14,868 bases of DNA from Candidatus Portnoyibacteriota bacterium (GTDB taxonomy: Bacteria; Patescibacteriota; Minisyncoccia; Portnoybacterales; GWB1-42-6). The position numbers and the translations under genes are program-made. Below are positions 1-6,183 of the stretch, piece after piece; the stretch's first letter is position 1; each line of letters starts with the position of its first letter. The notes beneath the pieces are model-generated. The model did not search any database. It was not told the DNA's origin and saw only the letters and a program-made list of their open reading frames with translations. The stretch spans positions 1-14,868 of the forward strand of contig JAQUNU010000017.1 in the NCBI GenBank assembly GCA_028717445.1, in the 5' to 3' direction.

Positions 1-533
1 TCTAAGCCCGAGCCGATAACGGCGATGGTTCTGGAATTATTTTGCAGCGCGGCCAGATGGGCGAGCGTGTCCACGCCTCTGGCCAGGCCGGAAATAATCG
101 TTAAATTTAGTTGGGCAATTTGTCCGGCCAGAAAACTGGCCGCCTGCTGGCCGTAAGGGGAAGGCAGGCGCGTGCCGACAATAGCCAACGCTTGATCATC
201 CTGCGGCAAGAGACTTCCTTTTACATATATAAGCGCGGGCGGATCATAAATTTCTTTTAAGAGCCCGGGATAGTTTTCGTCTAAAATGGTAATGACGCCG
301 ATATTTTCTTTGGCCAGCTTTTCCATTTCAGCCTCTGGATTAATTGAAATGCGTCCGGCGCAGAATTCCTGGGCCAAATTTTCTTCCAGCCCCGCGGCGA
401 TCAATTCGCCGCTGTCCGCGCGCCAGGCAGATTCGAGATCGGGAAAATAATTTAATAGCCGCTTGATTCTCTGCGGCCCGATGCGTTCGTGGAATTGATT
501 GAAAGCGACGAAATATTTTGCCGATTTATGCAT
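1..533 (-). CDS. dprA: DNA-processing protein DprA/Smf, N-terminal part (cut by window edge)
   Basis: DprA binds incoming single-stranded DNA and loads RecA during natural transformation. The visible 177 residues run from an ATG at 533, which is preceded by an in-frame stop with no other good start between. They show an N-terminal helical SAM-like region (about 1-65) and then the start of the Rossmann-like fold. DprA hallmarks are AIVGTRLPSPYG (117-128), IISGLARGVDTLAH (146-159) and TIAVIGSGLD at the edge. The C-terminal half lies outside the window. No SD is seen upstream of the ATG. It lies 76 nt downstream of mfd on the same strand and may be co-transcribed with it. Family assignment is firm. 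Whether the organism is naturally competent is inference. Confidence 0.93.
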   Translation of the reverse strand, partial: MHKSAKYFVAFNQFHERIGPQRIKRLLNYFPDLESAWRADSGELIAAGLEENLAQEFCAGRISINPEAEMEKLAKENIGVITILDENYPGLLKEIYDPPALIYVKGSLLPQDDQALAIVGTRLPSPYGQQAASFLAGQIAQLNLTIISGLARGVDTLAHLAALQNNSRTIAVIGSGL

Positions 534-609
534 TTCGAATTTTAAAATCGCCCTTTTAAAGCGACTTTCTATTTCTTAAACTATATCATTTTTGAAATCC
601 GGGGACAAA

Positions 610-2592
610 TCACGTCTTTAATTCCTCCACCGCTTCGGAGAGCATCTGCATGTATAAATTTAAACCAATGGCGTTGATTTGGCCGGATTGCTCGCGGCCG
701 AGAATATTGCCGGAGCCGCGGATTTCAAGATCGCGCAAGGCGATTTGATAACCGGCGCCGAGGCGGTCGGCTTCTTTAAGCGCCTCCAGCCGCATCTGGG
801 CTTTTTCGCCCAATTTTTTTGCGTTGTATAAAAAGTAGGCGTTGGCCTGGACATTGGAGCGGCCGATGCGGCCGCGCAGCTGATAGCTTTGAGCGAGGCC
901 TAGTCGAGCGGCATTGGCCACGATTAAGGTGTTGACATGCGGAAAATCGAGGCCGTTTTCAATAATGGTCGTCGCCACTAAAATATTTATCTTTCCGGTT
1001 TCAAAATTATCCATGGCGCCGACGATTTGTTTTTCGGTCATTCGGCCGTGAGCGATGCCGACCTTTGCCTCGGGGATCAAATTTTCAATTTTTTGAGCCG
1101 CCAAACCAATGGTCTGGACGCGGTTGTGAAGATAATAAATCTGGCCGTTCCTTTGAAGCTCTTTTTCGATTGCTTCTTTTATGATTTTATCAGAAAAAGG
1201 ATGGATAAATGTTTTGACTGCCAGGCGGCCGGGCGGCGCGGTTTGAATGAGCGTGATGTCGCGCAAACCGGAAAGCGCCAGATTCAGCGTTCTTGGGATT
1301 GGCGTCGCGCTTAGACTCAGAATATCGATATCCTTGCGCCATTCTTTGAATTTTTCTTTTTGTTTGACGCCGAATCGTTGTTCTTCATCAATGATGGCCA
1401 GCCCCAGATCTTTGAATTTAACATCTCTTTGGATAACGCGATGCGTGCCAATGATAATATCAATTTTTCCTTGTTTTAATTTTTCCAAGCTTTCAGCTTG
1501 CTGGCTTTTTGATTCCAGGCGCGAAAGCAAAGCGATATTTAAAGGAAATTTGGCCAGCCGTTTTTTGAAAGTCCGGAAATGCTGGTGGGCTAAAATGGTG
1601 GTGGGTGTTAAAATAGCCACTTGTTTGCCGGCGGCCGCGGCTTTGAAGGCGGCCCGCAAAGCCACTTCAGTCTTGCCAAAACCGACATCGCCGCAAATAA
1701 GCCGGTCCATGGGTTTTTCCGATTCCATATCCTTTTTGACATCGTTGATGGCTTTCAGCTGGTCTTCGGTTTCGATATATTCAAAAGAAGATTCCATTTC
1801 TTTTTGAAAATCATCATCAGCCGGAAATCTAAAACCCCGCTGACTAGCCCGCTGGCTATAGAGTTCGAGCAGATTTCTAGCTAGCGCAAGCGTGCTTTCT
1901 TTGGCCTTTCTTTTGGTTTTAAACCAGATCGTGCCGCCGAGGCGATGAATTATTGGCGTTTCAAAACCGATGTAGCGGGAAAGTTTTTCTTCTAAATCTA
2001 GAGGAACATAGAGCCGGTCGTTTTTAGCATACCCGATAACAAAAAATTTTTCAGGCGATTCGGGCGTCGGCGTTTGCGTTTTTATTTCGCCATCCGGGCT
2101 TTCCGCGTATCCCTGGAAAATCCCGATGCCATGGTCAAGATGAACGACATATTCATCGGGTTTCAAGGTCGAGAGCAAGGATTGGGGCGCGCGTCCGGCC
2201 AGGATTTTTTTTATATCTTTTTCTTCTTTGGGTTTCTTGATTTCAAGAATATATATTTCCGAAAGGCAATTGCCGGAAAATTCGAGCCGGAAAGCTTTCA
2301 GCGAATTGACCGGAAAGATATCTAAAATGCCGCCGCGCTGAGAAAATTCGCCTTTGCCGCCGACGGTCTGAACTCTTTCGTAGCCGAGCTCGGTTAAGCG
2401 GCGCAAAAGTTCGAACAATTTTATTTTCTGATCTTTTTCCAGAAAGAGCGTGTTTTCCCGCCACCAGACCTGGCCTTGAGAAAGTTCGCTGATTTTTTTA
2501 AAATTTTCTTCATACCAAAGAGCCTCCTTTTCTAAAAAATAGGGGTTTAAACTGACGATAAGAATTTCTTTTTGTTGCCTTGACAAAAACAT
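610..2592 (-). CDS. mfd: Short-form transcription-repair coupling factor Mfd
   Basis: Mfd is an ATP-driven DNA translocase that removes stalled RNA polymerase and recruits UvrA. In order, counting from the ATG at 2592: the tail of the UvrB-like domain (RGGILDIFP, 86-94), the RNA-polymerase-interacting domain (HLDHGIG at about 151-157, then NDRLYVPLD), and RecG-like helicase motifs GDVGFGKTE (301-309), DEEQ (402-405), SATPIPRT (428-435) and QLRGRIGRS (571-579). The protein ends right after the conserved EQSG...LYMQMLSEAVEEL segment. It therefore has 660 residues against about 1,150 in classical Mfd. Most of D1a/D2 and the C-terminal D7 autoinhibitory domain are absent. An in-frame TTG at 2631 would add 13 residues, but it lies upstream of the likely -10 box, so ATG 2592 is preferred. 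There is no frame break in the catalytic core. The stop is TGA. Confidence 0.93.
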   Translation of the reverse strand: MFLSRQQKEILIVSLNPYFLEKEALWYEENFKKISELSQGQVWWRENTLFLEKDQKIKLFELLRRLTELGYERVQTVGGKGEFSQRGGILDIFPVNSLKAFRLEFSGNCLSEIYILEIKKPKEEKDIKKILAGRAPQSLLSTLKPDEYVVHLDHGIGIFQGYAESPDGEIKTQTPTPESPEKFFVIGYAKNDRLYVPLDLEEKLSRYIGFETPIIHRLGGTIWFKTKRKAKESTLALARNLLELYSQRASQRGFRFPADDDFQKEMESSFEYIETEDQLKAINDVKKDMESEKPMDRLICGDVGFGKTEVALRAAFKAAAAGKQVAILTPTTILAHQHFRTFKKRLAKFPLNIALLSRLESKSQQAESLEKLKQGKIDIIIGTHRVIQRDVKFKDLGLAIIDEEQRFGVKQKEKFKEWRKDIDILSLSATPIPRTLNLALSGLRDITLIQTAPPGRLAVKTFIHPFSDKIIKEAIEKELQRNGQIYYLHNRVQTIGLAAQKIENLIPEAKVGIAHGRMTEKQIVGAMDNFETGKINILVATTIIENGLDFPHVNTLIVANAARLGLAQSYQLRGRIGRSNVQANAYFLYNAKKLGEKAQMRLEALKEADRLGAGYQIALRDLEIRGSGNILGREQSGQINAIGLNLYMQMLSEAVEELKT

Positions 2593-2607
2593 TGGCTTTT
2601 GTATAAT
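2580..2607 (+). promoter_or_regulatory. Consensus sigma-70 promoter for the structured RNA and two orphan genes
   Basis: TTGACA at 2580-2585 and TATAAT at 2602-2607 are both exact consensus hexamers with a 16-nt spacer. This is the best promoter in the window. It lies inside the first codons of mfd on the opposite strand. Transcription would start near 2614 and run rightward into the structured RNA. That leaves a leader of about 228 nt before the ATG at 2842. Confidence 0.8.
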
Positions 2608-2613
2608 ATTATA
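2603..2613 (-). promoter_or_regulatory. Probable -10 region of mfd, overlapping the divergent -10
   Basis: The 12-nt sequence TATAATATTATA at 2602-2613 is a perfect palindrome, so the minus strand also carries TATAAT (2613-2608). An overlapping TATTAT (2608-2603) ends 10 nt before the mfd ATG. Either would give an mfd mRNA with a very short leader. The minus-strand -35 region is poor (TTTCTT-like), so mfd expression from here is probably weak or factor-dependent. Confidence 0.45.
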
Positions 2614-2656
2614 TCCTGAATTAAGATTCAAGAAAGGGGGTCTCTGGGTCTTAAAA

Positions 2657-2812
2657 CCTAAAAATGCTGTTTAAAATCCTATCTGTGAGTGGTCAAAGCC
2701 GGAACTATCCCTCCTATTGTTTCGGCGAGTAGCCCAAAGTTGTAGGGATTGTCTCTTTTGAGATTTATTCCTATCGCTCGCAGGTAGGATCTTGGACGGC
2801 ATTTTTATTAGG
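2657..2812 (+). ncRNA. Candidate structured leader RNA / small RNA (unknown family)
   Basis: The 5' and 3' parts of this segment form a long rod. CCTA 2657-2660 pairs with TAGG 2809-2812, 2661-2670 with 2796-2805 (10 bp, one G-U), and 2676-2689 with 2777-2790 (14 bp, two G-U). Up to four more pairs extend this inward. Inside are a local hairpin at 2751-2764 (TTTT loop), a 6-bp stem 2707-2712/2744-2749, and a GGC/GCC hairpin near 2720-2738. Closing stem, open middle with a small 3'-side hairpin, and terminal stem is an architecture reminiscent of 6S RNA. Equally, its place before a gene with a strong SD fits a cis-regulatory leader or riboswitch. I recognise no known consensus. A 22-codon ORF at 2664-2732 runs inside it without an SD. 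Confidence 0.6.
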
Positions 2813-2836
2813 AACAATTTTCTAGGGAAGGAGGGA
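2708..2836 (+). promoter_or_regulatory. Anti-SD segment (2708-2715) and SD (2829-2836) of the first orphan gene
   Basis: AGGAGGGA at 2829-2836 is a strong SD, 7 nt from the ATG at 2842 when measured from its AGGAGG core. TCCCTCCT at 2708-2715 in the leader is its perfect 8-nt reverse complement. The same segment can instead pair with AGGGAT at 2744-2749 inside the structured RNA. Two exclusive pairings of this kind are the usual layout of a translational on/off switch. The complementarity is directly visible, but the regulation is inferred. Because any CCTCC resembles the 16S tail, chance cannot be excluded. Confidence 0.5.
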
Positions 2837-2841
2837 ATGAA

Positions 2842-3210
2842 ATGTCCTTTAACATTCATCTTTCAGCGGAAGATCTGAAAGAAAAAATCGAAAAACGCCA
2901 GGAATTAATAGGCAAGATTCGGGCGATGCTCGAAAGGGAAAGCAAAGAGAACTTGATTGACCTGAATTTGATGGTCGCAAGGCATCTCCGCGCTATGGAG
3001 AAAGGGTTGGCAAAACAAGGCCAGGGAGAAAACCTGGAGACGCCAGGAAAACTTTTCAATGTCATCCGGTCCCTGATCACTGATTTTGCCGGCGAGAAAA
3101 AGAATAAAGAAAAAACCTCTGTTTACGTCGATTTGCTTGGCATATTGTCTTGTTTGATCAAAAGGCAATATCCGAGTCCGGTCGAAATTAATTGCCAAAC
3201 AATGGGCTGA
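2842..3210 (+). CDS. Orphan small helical protein 1 (122 aa, function unknown)
   Basis: I do not recognise this protein. It has 122 residues, with a highly charged, probably helical N-terminal half (about 8-60, rich in Glu/Lys/Arg, coiled-coil-like). A Gly-rich link follows at about 59-67, then a second helical part with a hydrophobic stretch YVDLLGILSCLI (about 98-109). No signal peptide or clear membrane segment is seen. Coding is supported by the strong SD (2829-2836) at ideal spacing, by the consensus promoter upstream, and by a second SD-bearing gene 69 nt downstream. The stop is TGA. It is transcribed against mfd and pth, which suggests an independently acquired or regulated island. Confidence 0.7.
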   Translation: MSFNIHLSAEDLKEKIEKRQELIGKIRAMLERESKENLIDLNLMVARHLRAMEKGLAKQGQGENLETPGKLFNVIRSLITDFAGEKKNKEKTSVYVDLLGILSCLIKRQYPSPVEINCQTMG

Positions 3211-3263
3211 ACGGATCAAAACCAAAGTGCAAAAAAGGTTTTAGGTTGCGGCATCTATTCAAA

Positions 3264-3271
3264 AGGAGGGG
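3264..3271 (+). promoter_or_regulatory. Strong SD of orphan gene 2
   Basis: AGGAGGGG lies 8 nt before the ATG at 3280 and fixes that start. Its first seven bases match the SD of the gene upstream, so it too is complementary to the leader segment at 2709-2715. A small hairpin (AAAACC 3218-3223 with GGTTTT 3237-3242) lies between the two genes. Confidence 0.75.
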
Positions 3272-3279
3272 AATAATTC

Positions 3280-3561
3280 ATGAGCGGAATCGGAACAACG
3301 GTCAGTTTTTTTCAGGATAAAGACGAGGGTTTAAGGGAAAAAAAGATTCGTGAATTTATAGAATCTCTTCGGCCGCTGGTCAATAGCATTGGGGAAAGAG
3401 ATTTTCAGGAGGTCGTGTATGAATTATATAAAAAAATCGATCGTTTTACGGATTGCGAGGCAGAAAGGGCGGTGATCAAGGAATATCTTCTTTGGGGTAT
3501 GCTTTGGGAAAGAAGAGGACAGATCCAAGGGGATGACGAGAAGAGCGATCCGGAGCCGTAG
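3280..3561 (+). CDS. Orphan small acidic protein 2 (93 aa, function unknown)
   Basis: Not recognised. It has 93 residues, mostly predicted helical from sequence pattern (about 18-82) with a short polar N-terminus. The C-terminal tail is disordered and acidic (GDDEKSDPEP). There is no signal peptide, membrane span or catalytic motif. It has a strong SD at good spacing and lies 69 nt after orphan gene 1, so the two probably form one transcript ended by the hairpin at 3623-3654. A small two-gene unit could suggest a toxin-antitoxin or regulator pair, but nothing in either sequence identifies a toxin fold, so I do not call it. Confidence 0.68.
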   Translation: MSGIGTTVSFFQDKDEGLREKKIREFIESLRPLVNSIGERDFQEVVYELYKKIDRFTDCEAERAVIKEYLLWGMLWERRGQIQGDDEKSDPEP

Positions 3562-3622
3562 GCGTTCGCCGGCAACAGGATCAGGCAAAATAGTTCCTTA
3601 TTCATTATTCAGCCAGTCAAAA

Positions 3623-3654
3623 AAAAGAAGTTTTCCCGCGGGAAAACTTCTTTT
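3623..3654. terminator. Perfect bidirectional terminator between orphan gene 2 and pth
   Basis: The 32 nt form a perfect palindrome with a GC core (CCCGCGGG) and A/T-rich outer arms: A-run on the left, T-run on the right. It reads as an intrinsic terminator on both strands. It sits exactly where plus-strand transcription from the orphan pair converges with minus-strand transcription from pth. Confidence 0.85.
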
Positions 3655-3678
3655 CATTTTCCGGCCTAGATTGTCCGA

Positions 3679-4296
3679 TTAATTGAACTGGTTCATGGCT
3701 TTTTCAATTCCTTCCTTTATGGCGGTTTCCACGGCCAAGAGATTCTTTCTGATGATTTCTTCGACAAATTTGGTTTCGTCTTTTTCGAATTTTTCCAGCA
3801 CGAATTTTTCAAGCGGCGCTTTTTTTTCCAGATCTTTGAAAAGGATTTTATTTAAAATACTGGCGGGCGGTTCCTTGCCGATGGGATGGATGCCTAAGCG
3901 GAAACGGATGAAATTTTGGGCGCCGAGCGTTTCGATGATGGATTTAATGCCGTTGTGGCCGCCGGCCGAAGCGCCCTTGCTGACGCGCAGAAGGCCCAAT
4001 GGCAAGTCAAATTCGTCATGGATAATCCAAATATCTTCAGGTTTAATTTTATAAAAGTAGGCGATTTTTTGGACTGGCTGGCCGGAAAGATTCATAAAGG
4101 TCTGCGGTTTGGCCAAAATTATTTTTTCGTCCGAAATTTCTCCTTCCGCGATGAGCGCGTTGTTGGCTTTTTGTTCGCGCCATTGCGAAAAATTATCAAG
4201 ATTATCGCGTAGAAAATCAGCGGCCATAAAGCCGAGATTATGTCGCGTTTTTTCGTATTTTGAACCGGGATTGCCCAGGCCGATGATAAGCTTCAT
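3679..4296 (-). CDS. pth: Peptidyl-tRNA hydrolase
   Basis: Pth cleaves peptidyl-tRNAs released prematurely from ribosomes, recycling tRNA in the cytoplasm. The 205-residue length is close to the usual size of about 190-200. Family signatures are IIGLGNPGSKYEKTRHNLGF, with the catalytic His19-Asn20 pair, FMNLSG (67-72), HDEFDLPLG with Asp94 (93-101) and GGHNGIKSI (112-120). The C-terminus is a charged helix. The ATG at 4296 has no SD. It lies 115 nt downstream of lcp on the same strand and ends at the shared terminator. The identification is firm. Confidence 0.96.
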   Translation of the reverse strand: MKLIIGLGNPGSKYEKTRHNLGFMAADFLRDNLDNFSQWREQKANNALIAEGEISDEKIILAKPQTFMNLSGQPVQKIAYFYKIKPEDIWIIHDEFDLPLGLLRVSKGASAGGHNGIKSIIETLGAQNFIRFRLGIHPIGKEPPASILNKILFKDLEKKAPLEKFVLEKFEKDETKFVEEIIRKNLLAVETAIKEGIEKAMNQFN

Positions 4297-4316
4297 AAAT
4301 TTCGTTTATCGTTATG

Positions 4317-4393
4317 CGGCATGGTAGCCAGTATCGGCATAGTCAAAATTTTTACATAAGACTATGTTCAAGAAGATGCGGGCGGCGATGCCG
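4317..4393. other. Nested inverted repeats between lcp and pth
   Basis: CGGCAT (4317-4322) pairs with ATGCCG (4388-4393), and inside it CATAGTC (4338-4344) pairs with GACTATG (4360-4366). No U-tract follows on the minus strand, so this is not a standard terminator. It may be an mRNA structure or a processing site between the two genes, or chance. Confidence 0.3.
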
Positions 4394-4411
4394 TAAAACC
4401 AAAAGCTTTCT

Positions 4412-5476
4412 TTATAGCTGTGAATTGATATATTTTTGTATTTCGGAATAATTTTCCGGCCCGGCCGCGGGCGCGAGCGCCGAGACCGGCTGGCCGTCGA
4501 TTGAAATTCCAGCGGAGGTGATCAGTCGGTTTTCTTTTTCAATGACTAGATTCCGCATGTCTTCGGGCGAAAATCCTTTGAAAATTTGCCAGTATTCAGG
4601 AATTTCGCTCCAGGGAATATCGGTTTGGACGCGGGAGTGAAGCTCTTTTAAAATTCCGAGCACTTTAGGCAGATCGCCGATCATATCCATTGCCGCCAGT
4701 TTTTGTTTCAATGCTTCCACAACCTGTTGCTGGCGTTCGATTCGGTCAAAATCGCCCTGGGGCGAATGGCGCGTGCGCGCGTATTTTAGAGCGGTTTCGC
4801 CGTCAAAATACCGCCAGCCGGCCTTGATCTCGAATGTTTGGAAGGAATGGTTGGGACCTGGGAAGGTCGGATCAAAAATGTCTTCCTTAACCATTAGCGC
4901 GATGCCGCCCTGCGAGTCAATGAGATACTTTAAGACCGAGAGATCGATCAAAACATAATTATTTATTTTTTGTCCAATTATTTCTTCCGTTTTTTCCTTG
5001 ATCAGGGCGATGCCGGCTTCGGGATTTTTTTGGTTTTTGCCCAGAATATAAAGAGAATTTATTTTTGTCCAGATTCCCTGGTTCGGAGATTCCACCCAAA
5101 GATCGCGCGGGATCGAAATTAGACTTATCGTTAGCGGATCGTAATTTATTTTGGCAACGAGAATGGTATCGGTCAGGTCGGGGGCGTCATTGCCAGGGCC
5201 AGGAACGCCAAGAAGAAGGATGTTTTTCGATTCTTTTTCTGAAACAAAAGGAAAAAAATTAAGGATATCAGCTTTGACTTGCGCGCTCTTTTTTTTGACG
5301 GTTTTGGCCGCGAGGATCGTTTTTTGTTCAGGGAAAGCGCCAAGAAGATAAAGAGAAACCAGAAAAATCAAGAGGCTGGCCAAAAGAAAAACCATTGGAA
5401 ATCTTTTTCTTTTTGTTTCGTTTTTCTCCAGCTCGTTCTTAAGAATTCTTTCAATTTGATTAAATTCAGGCTTCAT
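4412..5476 (-). CDS. LytR-CpsA-Psr (LCP) family cell-wall glycopolymer ligase
   Basis: LCP proteins transfer lipid-linked anionic glycopolymers onto peptidoglycan at the outer face of the membrane. Counting from ATG 5476 (354 aa): a basic N-terminus (KRKR), one membrane span at about 27-47, and a linker. The LCP domain follows, with NILLLGV (85-91), DLTDTILVA (100-108), SIPRDLW (121-127; Arg-Asp pair binding the pyrophosphate), ARTRH (233-237) and DFDRIERQQQ (242-251). These are the conserved polyprenyl-phosphate-site residues. An ATG at 5485 would lengthen it by three residues, but it overlaps the -10 box, so 5476 is preferred. It is divergent from lepB. The presence of LCP implies a peptidoglycan wall with attached polymer. 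Confidence 0.9.
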   Translation of the reverse strand: MKPEFNQIERILKNELEKNETKRKRFPMVFLLASLLIFLVSLYLLGAFPEQKTILAAKTVKKKSAQVKADILNFFPFVSEKESKNILLLGVPGPGNDAPDLTDTILVAKINYDPLTISLISIPRDLWVESPNQGIWTKINSLYILGKNQKNPEAGIALIKEKTEEIIGQKINNYVLIDLSVLKYLIDSQGGIALMVKEDIFDPTFPGPNHSFQTFEIKAGWRYFDGETALKYARTRHSPQGDFDRIERQQQVVEALKQKLAAMDMIGDLPKVLGILKELHSRVQTDIPWSEIPEYWQIFKGFSPEDMRNLVIEKENRLITSAGISIDGQPVSALAPAAGPENYSEIQKYINSQL

Positions 5477-5483
5477 TAGAATC

Positions 5484-5492
5484 ATTATATCA
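5484..5492 (-). promoter_or_regulatory. Extended -10 promoter of lcp, leaderless spacing
   Basis: On the minus strand TGATATAAT (extended -10, TGnTATAAT) ends exactly 7 nt before the ATG at 5476. The A of the ATG would then be the first transcribed base. There is no good -35, as expected for an extended -10 promoter, and no SD. Confidence 0.7.
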
Positions 5493-5552
5493 TAAAAACG
5501 ATCCTAAGAAGGGGGCTTGCAATAAGGGTTAAAATGTTCTAAAATAACGGCT

Positions 5553-5574
5553 AAGGGGCGTTTTGACCGCCCTT
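5553..5574. other. GC-rich hairpin in the lcp/lepB divergent region
   Basis: AAGGGGCG (5553-5560) pairs with CGCCCTT (5568-5574) with one bulged G. It lies in the middle of the divergent promoter region between lcp and lepB. As both genes point away from it, it is not a terminator for either. It may be an operator or insulator. Only the repeat itself is supported. Confidence 0.35.
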
Positions 5575-5618
5575 TGGTTAAAAATAATTTTTACTTAATT
5601 CCCAGCCGGATTAAGAAT

Positions 5619-5624
5619 TATACT
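5619..5624 (+). promoter_or_regulatory. -10 box of lepB, leaderless spacing
   Basis: TATACT ends 7 nt before the lepB ATG at 5632, the same distance as at lcp and the adhesin gene. No SD is present and the -35 region is weak. Confidence 0.5.
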
Positions 5625-5631
5625 TTTTTAT

Positions 5632-6180
5632 ATGAAATCTTTTTCTTTGGTTATTTGGGAGCTTTTTAAAATAATATTGATTGCCGCCGTCATAGTCATT
5701 CCGATCAGGTTTTTTTTAATTCAGCCCTTTTTTGTCAAAGGCGCTTCTATGGAGCCGAATTTCGATGACGGCGAATATTTAATCATTGACGAAATTTCAT
5801 ACCGATTGCGCGAGCCAGCCAGGGGAGAAGTTATTGTTTTTAGATTCCCGGGCGACCCTTCGCAATTTTATATAAAGAGGATCATTGGTTTGCCTGGCGA
5901 AACCGTTGAGATGGTAGGCGGTCGGATAAGAATTTCAAATAAAGAAAACCCGAACGGTTTTTTCTTGAACGAGGCCAGCTATCTAGAGAACATTCCGAAT
6001 TTAGGAGACGATAAAATAACTTTGGCGGAAACGGAATATTTTGTGATGGGAGACAATCGCGCCGCCAGCTATGATTCGAGGCGCTGGGGGCCCTTGCCTA
6101 AAAAAAATATTATCGGTCGGGCCTGGCTCAGGGCTTGGCCGGTCAGCCGAGCGCAGATTTTAGAAGCGCCGATTTACTAA
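5632..6180 (+). CDS. lepB: Signal peptidase I
   Basis: LepB removes signal peptides from Sec-exported proteins at the outer face of the cytoplasmic membrane. The 182 residues begin with one membrane anchor (about 8-30). The S26 catalytic segment VKGASMEPNF follows, with Ser39 as nucleophile, then FYIKRIIGLPGE with Lys82 as general base. The family GDNRAASYDSRRWG box comes near the C-terminus. The size and single anchor are of the Gram-positive type. It starts the lepB-hisS-hit run, with hisS beginning 3 nt after its stop. A likely client is the secreted adhesin at the right end of the window (inference). Confidence 0.95.
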   Translation: MKSFSLVIWELFKIILIAAVIVIPIRFFLIQPFFVKGASMEPNFDDGEYLIIDEISYRLREPARGEVIVFRFPGDPSQFYIKRIIGLPGETVEMVGGRIRISNKENPNGFFLNEASYLENIPNLGDDKITLAETEYFVMGDNRAASYDSRRWGPLPKKNIIGRAWLRAWPVSRAQILEAPIY

Positions 6181-6183
6181 ATT

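Noticed and set aside
610..2592. mfd as a decaying pseudogene
   Set aside because: All helicase motifs and the RNA-polymerase-binding domain are intact with no frame break; shortened Mfd is better read as a compact form.
2592..2631. Longer mfd start at TTG 2631
   Set aside because: The TTG lies upstream of the likely -10, has a C-run rather than an SD before it, and the extra residues do not match Mfd.
2664..2732. 22-codon ORF inside the structured RNA as a possible leader peptide
   Set aside because: No SD at usable distance, no run of regulatory codons, and it overlaps both strands of paired stems.
2842..3561. Calling the two orphan genes a toxin-antitoxin pair
   Set aside because: Only size and arrangement fit; neither sequence shows a known toxin or DNA-binding motif.
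5486..5631. Divergent gene orientation as the replication origin
   Set aside because: There are no DnaA boxes in this gap; a local switch in gene direction alone is weak evidence.
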